A stretch of DNA of 64,000 nt, taken from Isochrysis galbana (taxonomy: Eukaryota; Haptophyta; Isochrysidales; Isochrysidaceae). Each line of letters opens with the position of its first letter. The first letter of the stretch is position 1. Shown piece after piece: positions 38,255 to 47,334 of the stretch. The stretch spans positions 2,629,115-2,693,114 of the forward strand of contig CM030938.1 of assembly GCA_018136815.1 (NCBI GenBank). Reading direction: 5' to 3'. The notes below the pieces were generated by a model, which was not told where the DNA came from, searched no databases, and saw nothing but the letters and a program-made list of their open reading frames with translations. The position numbers and the translations under genes were made by a program.

Positions 38255-38418
38255 TGTTTAACCTGAGTTGTTTTGTAGGGGTTACTATTCCCGAGGGGTG
38301 ACGTCATCGGCATTGTTGCACCGTCATTGGCTTGTCGCGCTAGCTAGCCTTCAATGGTTACTCTGATCTACATTGCTCTACTCACAGTCACTGAGCCCAA
38401 GATGCGTTGGGCTAAACA
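38255..38418 (+). repeat. copia 5' LTR
   Basis: 164 bp with TG...CA ends. It contains TGACGTCA (38299-38306), a palindromic bZIP/CREB-type site, a plausible promoter element in the U3 part. Just after it TGGTACCCCCGCC stands where the primer-binding site should be. Confidence 0.95.
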
Positions 38419-41400
38419 TGGTACCCCCGCCGAGAGGAGTTCGTCCCTCCTCTGCGCGCGACTGAGCGCGCGTTCCCCGGATTTCTTCACCCAACACAAG
38501 GTTGGACTAAACACAGACACCGAACAACTTTTCAAGCAAAGTGAGTTGTTCAAACCCCCGAACCCGCTCAAGGGAGCAGGTGTTGGATCCCACGCTTCTC
38601 AATTGGGCCAACGAGCACTGTCGTCACCCACGCGCAGCCGGCGCGTCGAATTCTCGCCACAGCTGAAGCTCATCACCACCCAAAAACATTCTCTGGTTGA
38701 CGGTGAACAGCTTCAACTTTCCCAGTGGAATCTATATCACTTTTACGACGGCGTAGAGGTCGAAACGGCCATGGCTCGCTGGTTCGCAGGCGAGTCACTC
38801 ACCTCCGAAGGGTGGTGGATCGAATCTCACCGCTGCTCCGCCGCTCACCCTCAAGCAAATCTGTTTTTGCTTCAACTTCCAATGCCAATGCTTTTTGAAT
38901 CCTGGACAAATTCGATGAGCTCATATGCCTCACATTTCGCACACTTTCTCGACCCCGATCTCAAAGCGGGACCGATCCGCAAACCGCCTGCTCCATCGCC
39001 ACATCTAGCACCGAACCTCGCGGCGAATCATCTTCAACAACAAGAATTTGCATTCATGATGGGAGAATCCAACTTGGATGACTATGACTCCCGCAAGTAC
39101 CGTTGCCGTCCTTTTGATGGCACTCCCGGCCGACCATTTGAACTCTTCTGTCGCGATTTCGGCAATGCATTTTCGCGAGATTACATTGGTGATGCCGACC
39201 TCACCACATGCATGTTAGGCCTTGATGTTGGGGGCTACCTTGAACAAGATCCCAACACTGACCGAGCAATATTCGGAGGCCTACCAATGTTCCAATTTCA
39301 CAACGCTGATGGGTCCGTCAGAACAGCCGCGAGGCAACAACTTAATGACCACATCAAGAGAAAGAGAATTTTGTTCTCGTATCTTATGGAACACATCTCT
39401 AACTCAAACATACGCGAGATGCTAACGTCTCAAGCTCCTCACGATGGCGCCAAAGCGTATAAGATCCTCTATCAGCAATGTCACCAAGATGTAGATGATC
39501 TCACCCTGATGGAGCATGATACTGAATGGGACTCCGTCTCTCTCCTCACGATCGGCATCAATGAACACTCAATCACAAACCTCATCGCTCACCTTCATAG
39601 TCTCAATGCAAAAAGGCCGTCCAACAAACAAAAGACGAACGATCAACTTGTTATCAAAGTTCTCTCGTGTATCACGTCAGACATATCTGAGTCACTAGCT
39701 CACAAATGTCAAGAAGAGATAGTCGCACCTCCTTCCCAACGTAAATATTGGACCCACAACGAAAGGGATGCTATCAAACTTAAAGCTGATCTACAACCAC
39801 TATGGAAGATCAAATTCAACCAAGGGGCTATATCGATCCCGAAGGAGGGAGGTGGGCGTGCGACAGGTGGTGGTGTCCGCCCCGACGCTTCATACTCGAA
39901 AGACACAGCGCTAGCGGCAAAAACGGACCCACCGCCTCACACTAATCAACCACCAAGGGCCATCCTAACATCTGGTCAAGCATTTAAAGCGGCTAGATGC
40001 TTTCGCTGTCAAGGTTCTGGGCATCAAGCGAGCGTGTGTCCCACCCCGGCCGATCATTCTGTCACCATCCACGATTGGATAGCCGCCCTTCAGTCCCATA
40101 CGGCCGCCCGAGCCAAAGGGGGTCGAGGAAAGGGCAAAGGTGGCCACTCACAGCACGGCGCGAAGCAAGGTCGAGGCCGGAACAACTCCGCATACATGTT
40201 ATCGGATAGTGCTGAAGCAGACAACTCCGACAATACCAACGCCAACACGCCGGCCGACGCTGTCCACTTTGCCGCGGGAGATGAGTGGCGCGACATCATT
40301 GACGACACCGCTTTTGTTATGACAAGCGCGAATCAATATCCACCCGGTATTGAACCCTCTACATTCCCCTTAAGTGCCTACATATGCCGCATTTGGGCTA
40401 TCTTCTGGCGAATGCGACTTCTACTTCGACCACGGCCTCAACAACCCAGCGTGTCGAACTCAGACACCGCGCTACTCTCACAATCATCCACATCGCGGCC
40501 GCTCTCCTTCATAGTCGATTGTGGAGCCACAAAACATTGTATTTCCGACGAGACCGAGTTAGATCGCATCACAGATGACAACCCGGGCACCTTCATAATC
40601 ATCGGCGACGGCCGACGCGTGCCGATCTCCAAGATTGGCGACATGACCATCGTTGTTGACGCTCGCCTTCGTCTTGCAAACGGCTCCCACGTCCAGCGGC
40701 GCGTCCCTGTTCGCCTCACCGGTGTGAGGGTTGTCCCTGGTTTGGCGGCTAGGCTTTTTAGCTGCCGAGCCGGCTATGAGAACGATAAGATCTCCACCTT
40801 TCTCAACAAAGAATGCTATCTCCAATTACCTGGGGGAGAGCTAGCTCCTATGGCCGCATCGGGTCATCACTACACTCTCGATTTCGACACGGCTTTGACC
40901 GCCTCAGACGACGTTGATAATGAGCCCTCTCCATACCTGTGGCACGCTAGGCTCGCCCATTTTAATGTGCACCGCATCCGTGCAGCGATGGTCTCACGAA
41001 ATATTTCCAACGCCCATGCTTCGCCTCACACATTGAACTGTAAAGCATGCCTCGAAAATCAACGTCGCTCGCCGCACAAGAGGATCCCGCCAAACATTGA
41101 AAAATACCGACACTTTGGCGAGAAGGTCGTGTCCGATACTTGCGGCCCTTTCCCTCCTTCACCATCCGGTCTCCGCTTTGCGATCATCTTCATTGATATG
41201 TACTCGAGACTCGCCGCAGTCTACTTTCTGAAGCAAAAATCTTCCGCGGATGTCCTCCTTGCGGCTCAAACGTATGTCGGAGACTATGCGTATCTTCTTA
41301 CGAATACGTCCATAACAGGTGTTGTTGACCAATGGCACACAGATAATGGCACGGAATTCACCGCATCGTCCATCGACGCTTTCTGCTCGGAACTTGGCAT

Positions 41401-43729
41401 TCGGCGCTCCTTTTCAATTGCAGATTGCCCACAGACCAATGGAGTCGCCGAGAGAGGCTGGGGGGTTCTCCTCCGCAGCATGCGTATCATGTTGGCGCAT
41501 GCAGGACACGATGTTTTCTTCACTACTCTATGGCCTTTTCTGATGTCTCAGGCGGTTGCAGTGTCGAACTCTCTCCCGTCCTACGCGTTCTCTCCTCCAC
41601 AAGTTCCGTGGGAAAAAGCGGACCCCCAGCGCCCTCCCACCCCACTCTCTCGTTTTCGCGTAATGCTCTGCGACTGTTACGTTAATGTCGCGGATCCTCT
41701 TCCCAAGCTCGCTCCTCGGCGCGTCCCTGCAGTCCACCTCGGGTGGGACTCTCGCCGACGCGGTTTCTTTGTCTACATACCCTCTCTTCGCCGAATAACC
41801 ACTGCTGTTGACGTTAACTTTCAGGAGTCTTCCTTCACGTCATTCTCTGGGGTTTCTCGCCGCTCTCCGTCTGCGCCTGCGGTGACCCCTCCTCTCGTCC
41901 GTCGTGCCTCCGATGGTGCTTCCCTCCCCACCCCATCCCGCCGTCTCTCGTCTCTCGAGCGCGCACCGCCGCCCGCGCAGCCGGCCTCGGCCATCCGCCC
42001 CGTACACCCCGGGCCTCTCGACGCTGCATCCGATTGTGCGACCGCCTCGGTCGTGGGGGAGTCCTCCACGCCTGCTGCTCCCTCCATGGTTGTTGCTCCT
42101 GAGATCGCACAGGCACTCATGGCAGCAACACCCACAGGGCCCATACCTGAGCCTAGGTCATTCAAGGAAGCTGTCAATGACCCTGTGTATGCAGAGAAAT
42201 GGCGTGAGGCAATGCAGGAAGATGTTACCGGGAAGTACGAGACAAACAAGGCATGGAGACTTGTGAAAGCTGAAGAAATTCCTGCTGGGCGCAAACCGAT
42301 GAAGGGAAAGTGGGTATACAAGGTAAAGTACAACCCAGACGGATCTGTCGAGCGCTTCAAGGCCAGGTGGGTTGCTTGCGGCTACAGCCAAGTGCCCGGT
42401 GTTGACTTCACCGAAACGTTCTGTGGGACACTGCGACATGAGAGCTCTAGGATCTTCCTAGCCCTGGCCAATGAAGCTGATGACGATCTTTTGGAAATAG
42501 ACACAGTGAAGGCATTCTCGTCGGCTGATATGGATGGAAACCCACTCTACATTGTCCAACCAACTGGATTTGAAGACCCGAACTATGCCGCGTGTTTATT
42601 GCTTGCACCGCTCGAGGGCACGAAGCAAGCCGGCTACCAATATATGATCACAAACACGGCGACTCTCACTAAAATTGGCTTCCAACAATCCAGTGTTGAA
42701 CCCAATTTCTTTAAGCGTCAATACGGAGCAGATGGTTCCACCATCTATCTAGCCTTGTATGTTGACAACATGTTGGTCAGATTTCCAAAGGGGCGCCGAG
42801 AATTAGTCGACGAATTCATCTCTCAATACTCCAAAAGGTTTAACGTAAGCATCATTGGAGAACCTTCTCGATTCCTTGGCTTTGAAATCACTCGTCACCG
42901 CTCAGCCCGCCAAATGACTCTGCGCCAAACAAAGTATATTGAAGAGATAGCCACCACTTTTCTCAGCGAGCGCACGACCAAACCATTCAGCACTCCCATC
43001 TGTCAATCTCGAATTGAAGAATTTCACAAACTAACTGGGGCTAACTCGGACGTTGAAAGGTCCCGTATGCGATCTAAGTCCTACCTTCAACTCATGGGTT
43101 CGCTGCTTTGGGTAACCATCACTAGACCGGACATCTCATTTCACGTCTCCTTTTTATGCCAATTCATGCAGGACCCATCTCCTCAAAATTATGATGCGGC
43201 TCTCAGCATCGTCAGCTACCTTCATCATACCAGGCATCTTGGACTCACTTACGAAGGACTGAAAGGAGTCCTAGAAGTGTATGCAGACTCGTCTTGGGGC
43301 TCACTACCGAAACCCTTCGCCGGCTATACCATCAAGTATGGGGGAGCATCGATTTCATACCAAGCCAAGAAACTTAAACTAGTTGCTCAATCCTCTGCTG
43401 AAGCTGAAACTGCTGTATACGCTTTGGCAGCTCGGAATCTTCAATTTACTCTCCATTTGTTTGAATTCCTTGACAAGCCCCAGCAACTCCCTATTCGGAT
43501 CTACACAGATAATTCAGCTACTCGTGACTCGATCAAGAACCCCGGAGTAACGGCTCGCACTCGTCACTATGTTCGTTGGTTATTATATGCTCGAGAACAA
43601 TTCCTCCATCACATCTCTGTTCCACATTGGATATCTACCTCGATGATGACCGCTGATATCTTTACTAAATGTCTCGACAAAACAACCTTCCTCCGTCACC
43701 GTTCTTCCGTCCTTAATGAGAAAATCTAG
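38354..43729 (+). CDS. Ty1/copia Gag-Pol polyprotein
   Basis: About 1790 codons in one frame; the first ATG lies inside the LTR, so a later Met may be the real start. Parts in order: Gag with zinc knuckle CFRCQGSGHQASVC (about residue 550); aspartic protease FIVDCGATKHCIS (about 720); GAG-pre-integrase finger LWHARLAHFN...CKACLENQ; integrase core with DTCGPFPPSPSG and WHTDNGTEF; reverse transcriptase (WREAMQEDV to the YVD box); RNase H (VYADSSWGS, IYTDNSATRDSI). This is the Ty1/copia order, integrase before reverse transcriptase. No methyltransferase or other extra domain is seen. Confidence 0.92.
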   Translation: MVTLIYIALLTVTEPKMRWAKHGTPAERSSSLLCARLSARSPDFFTQHKVGLNTDTEQLFKQSELFKPPNPLKGAGVGSHASQLGQRALSSPTRSRRVEFSPQLKLITTQKHSLVDGEQLQLSQWNLYHFYDGVEVETAMARWFAGESLTSEGWWIESHRCSAAHPQANLFLLQLPMPMLFESWTNSMSSYASHFAHFLDPDLKAGPIRKPPAPSPHLAPNLAANHLQQQEFAFMMGESNLDDYDSRKYRCRPFDGTPGRPFELFCRDFGNAFSRDYIGDADLTTCMLGLDVGGYLEQDPNTDRAIFGGLPMFQFHNADGSVRTAARQQLNDHIKRKRILFSYLMEHISNSNIREMLTSQAPHDGAKAYKILYQQCHQDVDDLTLMEHDTEWDSVSLLTIGINEHSITNLIAHLHSLNAKRPSNKQKTNDQLVIKVLSCITSDISESLAHKCQEEIVAPPSQRKYWTHNERDAIKLKADLQPLWKIKFNQGAISIPKEGGGRATGGGVRPDASYSKDTALAAKTDPPPHTNQPPRAILTSGQAFKAARCFRCQGSGHQASVCPTPADHSVTIHDWIAALQSHTAARAKGGRGKGKGGHSQHGAKQGRGRNNSAYMLSDSAEADNSDNTNANTPADAVHFAAGDEWRDIIDDTAFVMTSANQYPPGIEPSTFPLSAYICRIWAIFWRMRLLLRPRPQQPSVSNSDTALLSQSSTSRPLSFIVDCGATKHCISDETELDRITDDNPGTFIIIGDGRRVPISKIGDMTIVVDARLRLANGSHVQRRVPVRLTGVRVVPGLAARLFSCRAGYENDKISTFLNKECYLQLPGGELAPMAASGHHYTLDFDTALTASDDVDNEPSPYLWHARLAHFNVHRIRAAMVSRNISNAHASPHTLNCKACLENQRRSPHKRIPPNIEKYRHFGEKVVSDTCGPFPPSPSGLRFAIIFIDMYSRLAAVYFLKQKSSADVLLAAQTYVGDYAYLLTNTSITGVVDQWHTDNGTEFTASSIDAFCSELGIRRSFSIADCPQTNGVAERGWGVLLRSMRIMLAHAGHDVFFTTLWPFLMSQAVAVSNSLPSYAFSPPQVPWEKADPQRPPTPLSRFRVMLCDCYVNVADPLPKLAPRRVPAVHLGWDSRRRGFFVYIPSLRRITTAVDVNFQESSFTSFSGVSRRSPSAPAVTPPLVRRASDGASLPTPSRRLSSLERAPPPAQPASAIRPVHPGPLDAASDCATASVVGESSTPAAPSMVVAPEIAQALMAATPTGPIPEPRSFKEAVNDPVYAEKWREAMQEDVTGKYETNKAWRLVKAEEIPAGRKPMKGKWVYKVKYNPDGSVERFKARWVACGYSQVPGVDFTETFCGTLRHESSRIFLALANEADDDLLEIDTVKAFSSADMDGNPLYIVQPTGFEDPNYAACLLLAPLEGTKQAGYQYMITNTATLTKIGFQQSSVEPNFFKRQYGADGSTIYLALYVDNMLVRFPKGRRELVDEFISQYSKRFNVSIIGEPSRFLGFEITRHRSARQMTLRQTKYIEEIATTFLSERTTKPFSTPICQSRIEEFHKLTGANSDVERSRMRSKSYLQLMGSLLWVTITRPDISFHVSFLCQFMQDPSPQNYDAALSIVSYLHHTRHLGLTYEGLKGVLEVYADSSWGSLPKPFAGYTIKYGGASISYQAKKLKLVAQSSAEAETAVYALAARNLQFTLHLFEFLDKPQQLPIRIYTDNSATRDSIKNPGVTARTRHYVRWLLYAREQFLHHISVPHWISTSMMTADIFTKCLDKTTFLRHRSSVLNEKI

Positions 43730-43761
43730 GCGGCTTGTTCAGCGATGTCGCTGTGGGGGAG

Positions 43762-43925
43762 TGTTTAACCTGAGTTGTTTTGTAGGGGTTACTATTCCCG
43801 AGGGGTGACGTCATCGGCATTGTTGCACCGTCATTGGCTTGTCGCGCTAGCTAGCCTTCAATGGTTACTCTGATCTACATTGCTCTACTCACAGTCACTG
43901 AGCCCAAGATGCGTTGGGCTAAACA
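43762..43925 (+). repeat. copia 3' LTR
   Basis: Identical as read to 38255-38418, including the TGACGTCA palindrome at 43806-43813. Supplies the terminator/polyadenylation region of the element. Confidence 0.95.
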
Positions 43926-45780
43926 CCCTCCCCTTTCGCTGCGCTCTGTCAGGAGACCCCCGTACCTCGTCGTTTAGCTCGCGCGTGACGTGCCGAGCCC
44001 GTCGTGATATCTCGCCGCCTTTCGCCGTTGGCTGTTCGACTACTCATATATCGAAGAACAGGAGACGCCGCGTTGTAACTTGGGTGCCGCCACACCGCCC
44101 AAACATCCAGGTAAAACTCTCGTAAAAGAGAGAAGAGGATGGGTTGCAGCGTTGAGTCCTGCGGTCTGCAGCGCCGGCCGCCGATTCTACACCTTATCGT
44201 CCGGACGGGTGTGGTACTTCCTGTCTCGTCGATCGTCGCGCACTACTCTTATTTCATCGTTCGTCGTTCGTCGTTGCGCGTTCTTACCGTTCCTCGTTTC
44301 TTGTTCTCGATTCTCGATTCTCGTCGTTCCGCGTTCTTACCGTTCTTCGTTTCTCGTTCTCGATTCTCGATTCTTGTCGTTCCGCGTTCTTACCGTTCTC
44401 GATTCTCGATTTCTTCGTTTCTCGTTCTGGACTCTCTCGTTTCTCGTCGTTCCGCGTTCTTATTCTTATCGATCCTCGATTATTCGTATCTCGGTCGTCA
44501 CGTCTTCCGTCGTGGTTCGGCGTTTGGAGCGTGGCTCTCCATTCGAATTTATTGTTTCATTCTTCGTTCGCTCCTCGCCCATTCGGTCTCGTTAGGTATT
44601 GCGTATTGCTCGGCCATCTTGCTTGGATGGAACTCTCCGCTATCCGTTAGGTTCTCTTCTTTCCCTCGCGGGACGCTCGATCCTAGCAGGGGGGTGTCGC
44701 ATTCGCGAATCGACGCTCGTTAGGCTTCTCTCTCCTCTTCGTTCGGTATTTATCGTTATAATTCTCTCGTTCTCGTTCTCGGTCAAAAACTTCGCGTGGA
44801 CGCCTAGGATCTAGGGTTGTGGAGCGCCCTCTCTCTTTCTCTCGAAGAGAAGGGAAGTTTCCCCACCTTTCTTCCTCCCAGGCGCCTCGCAAAAGGTTTA
44901 ATTCGCTATCTCCCCGCGTTTCTTTACCTGCTTCTGGGGGCAATCAGGTTTGGTTTGCCATCTCCCCTCGGAGATCGATTTAGGTTCGCTGCTTGGGTGA
45001 GGGAATCTTTCTCCTTGGTCCTTGGTTTGCCATCTCCACTTGGAGATTGATTTAGATTCGCTGCTTTGGTTTTGGGTTATCTTTCCCCTTGATGCAAGTT
45101 GCATGGAAGATGGAAGCCCTTGGTCCCGTTGGTTTTTGGTTTTCTCCTCCCTTGGTTGCTACTCGGGGTTGCTCGATAGAAACGTCTAGAAGGTCCACGC
45201 TCAACAGCAAGATTTCTTCGATTGCAAGGATACCTCGCTGCGATCTGTATCCAATGTGATCGCCGTGGTTGCGCGACATAACGTTCCTCTTCGACTTTCC
45301 GCCTTGGTGGGAAAATCCAAAGCGAAGACACGCTCCGACCGTCGCTGCGGATTCTCTCTCTCTCTCGCTCTCTCTCTCTCTGTCTCTCGCGACGTGTTTG
45401 AGTTACCGGCGATGTGGGGTCTCGGTTATTTCATGTTTTGCTTGGTTTGGGTGAATGATTCTAGTGTGTTCGTGAGTCGGTGTCGCAGCATCGTTGGATC
45501 CGACGTCTTGTCGTCAGTCGTCATCCGTCGCTCTCGCTCTCGTCGCTCTCGCTCTCGTAACACTCGTACCCTACAAACTCTCCTTGCCTCACCAGCCCCT
45601 GCCAACACAGCCCTCCTCTCACTCACCCTCGCCTCTCGCCTCTCGCTCGATGTCGCTCTCGCCGCCGTCCTCGCCCTCGCTCAAGCCCGCCTGCCCGCCT
45701 TCCTCTGCTGACGGGCCTCAGCCCGTCAGCGTCTCCGAAGTCGTCTCCTCCGCCGCGCCTGCCGCCGGTCTGCCTCCTTC
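43926..45780 (+). mobile_element. Ty3-related LTR and leader sequence
   Basis: Non-coding, TCG/TTC-rich DNA (runs such as TCTCGTTCTCGATTCTCGAT). 44690-45770 matches 49880-50660 at roughly 85-90% by eye: GTCGCATTCGCGAATCGAC, CGCCCTCTCTCTTTCTCTCG, CTTCCTCCCAGGCGCCTCGC, then a leader that opens MSLSPPSSPSLKPACPPSSA, which could be the start of a Gag protein. It continues the 3' flank of the Ty3 element after the copia insertion, possibly as a tandem neighbour sharing an LTR. Broken remnant. Confidence 0.55.
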
Positions 45781-46175
45781 CTCATTGCCCTCAGGCCCTA
45801 TGGGCCATCCCAATTCGTCAAGAGACCAAAATCTGCAAACCTGGACTTGAGACCATGGGGAATCCGAATCTGTGTGTCTTGTGCGTCTGTGACAACACGG
45901 GGAACTGTTCAATTGCAATTGTGAGCGCGTACCTTACACGAATATTCATGCCTACAGCCTTCAGATGGGCAGGAATACAACAATGTGGAGACTTCCGCGT
46001 GGATTTGGCCAAGGAACGCTACCCCTACCTACCCGTCGATGTGGGCACTCATCGAGCCATACATGGGCCGTTGGTGCAAGGCAAAGCTCATGCTCGTCGG
46101 CGACCACTCTGACGAGTACGACAAGATCCTATACGACGAATTAGGATGGCCCATAGGGCCTGAGGGCAATGAGGA
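45779..46175. repeat. 397-bp unit with 41-bp inverted arms
   Basis: The left arm 45779-45819 (TCCTCATTGCCCTCAGGCCC...) and right arm 46135-46175 (...GGGCCTGAGGGCAATGAGGA) are inverted repeats with one mismatch. The right arm is coding in the frame YPSMWALIEPYMGRWCKAKL, MLVGDHSDEYDKILYDELG. That frame looks like a piece of a conserved small protist protein, so the left arm may be a copied, inverted fragment of it. No full gene is present. Confidence 0.55.
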
Positions 46176-46194
46176 AGGGCCCGTACGAGTAAGG

Positions 46195-46320
46195 TCGGTG
46201 AGAGACAAGGGGACGTGCCGCAAGGCAGGTGGAGGGGGGACAAGGGAAGCGGGCGAGGCTACATAGGCGGTTAGCGGGGTCGCGCGCGCGGCGAGAATAT
46301 TAAGAAGTTTTATTTTTTCA
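46195..46320 (+). repeat. repeat family C, copy 2, with GAATATTAA tail
   Basis: GCCGCAAGGCAGGTGGAGG, GGGAAGCGGGCGAGGCTAC, GCGCGCGGCGAGAATATTAAG, ending AAGTTTTATTTTTT. The tail is the same as in family A and in the palindrome at 58921-59019. Confidence 0.6.
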
Positions 46321-46812
46321 CCACACTCCATCGGGGGGGTGCAAATCCCCCCCTCTCCCTCGTTCCATTCTCTTCCGCCCCGGTCCCTGCGGCGCGTCGC
46401 GCGTCGCCATGCGGCGCGCCACGGCCTGCTCTCAAAGGTCCTTCAGGGGCGCCCAAAGGCCAGCAGGGGCAGCTCATGGGGCAGTGGAGGCTGGGGCTCA
46501 GCCCTTGGCCCCCCCTGCCTCTCCCTCGCTCGCCTCGCTGGCCTTGGGTGCCGCCCTGAGTCCCCTGTCTGCCTGGCGACCAGGGATGGGGGGGGGGGGG
46601 GGGGAGTCAGTACGAGAGCTGGCCCATGCGGGCCTGGGAGTGCGGCTCGCGGCCCGCGCCCACTAGGGGTCTGGGCCAGAATGATGATTGCCCAGCCCCT
46701 GCCAGAGGGCAGGGGCTGAGGTTGAATGTACGGGCTTACCCCGGGGGGTGTCCGCGATGGAGAGAGGGGGGCGCGAGGCCCCCATTGACATTGACCCCCA
46801 CTTATAAAAGTA
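46321..46812 (+). repeat. repeat family A', copy 2
   Basis: Begins CACCACACTCCATCGGGG directly after a family C tail and ends CCCACTTATAAAAGTAGG. About 95% like 52236-52706 and 18250-18714 by eye. Overlapping open frames (Pro/Ala/Arg-rich) occur in all copies but are not conserved in start or stop. Confidence 0.7.
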
Positions 46813-47334
46813 GGTTGAGGACGAGGAGAAGGAGAAGGAGAAAAAGACGAAGAAGAGCTGAAGATTTAAGGCTGCCTTACCTGGCTACCTGCCTGGCGGG
46901 TTTATATGAAAATTGCGTTCTGAAAGCGCGCGCGGCGCAATGTGTTCACCGTAGATATTAAAAGTCAGCAATAGGGTCTATGAATATTGTTGTATAAATG
47001 ACTATGGCATATAGACTATGGACATTTGATGGCTCCATTCGATTGATGTCCCATAATTGACGGAACGACACCTCAAGTACTGTTGGTAGTAAGTTGCTTG
47101 TAAGACCTTGTGACGGCAGTATCTTGTATCTTGGGGCATGAGAGCACCCTGAGCTATATGTAATCTCACCTACTCATTTGCACTCTCCTTGCACAAAACC
47201 AAAGCAGAACAATTTCCTGGCACCTCAGCTCACCTTCGCCAACCCTACCTCCGCCTCCCTCTCCTTCGCTTTCCCTGCCCCCGCCTCCGTCTCGGTGGGA
47301 TGTTTTCGTTGCCGTTCGTTCTTCATACTTCTGC
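46813..47334. other. intergenic, no supported gene
   Basis: A GAGGA/GAAGA purine run (46815-46860) follows the repeat; then AT-richer DNA downstream of the minus-strand coiled-coil gene. Nothing else is seen. Confidence 0.5.

Larger units (their letters stand above)
38255..43925 (+). mobile_element. Ty1/copia retrotransposon, whole-looking and young
   Basis: Two 164-bp LTRs (38255-38418 and 43762-43925), identical as read, start TGTTTAACC and end GGGCTAAACA. The 5-bp target duplication CCCTC flanks the element (38250-38254 and 43926-43930). A purine-rich tract GTGGGGGAG precedes the 3' LTR. Identical LTRs imply a very recent insertion. It is nested in the 3' flank/LTR of the Ty3 element. Fossil rules apply; no break is evident at this level of reading. 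Confidence 0.95.
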
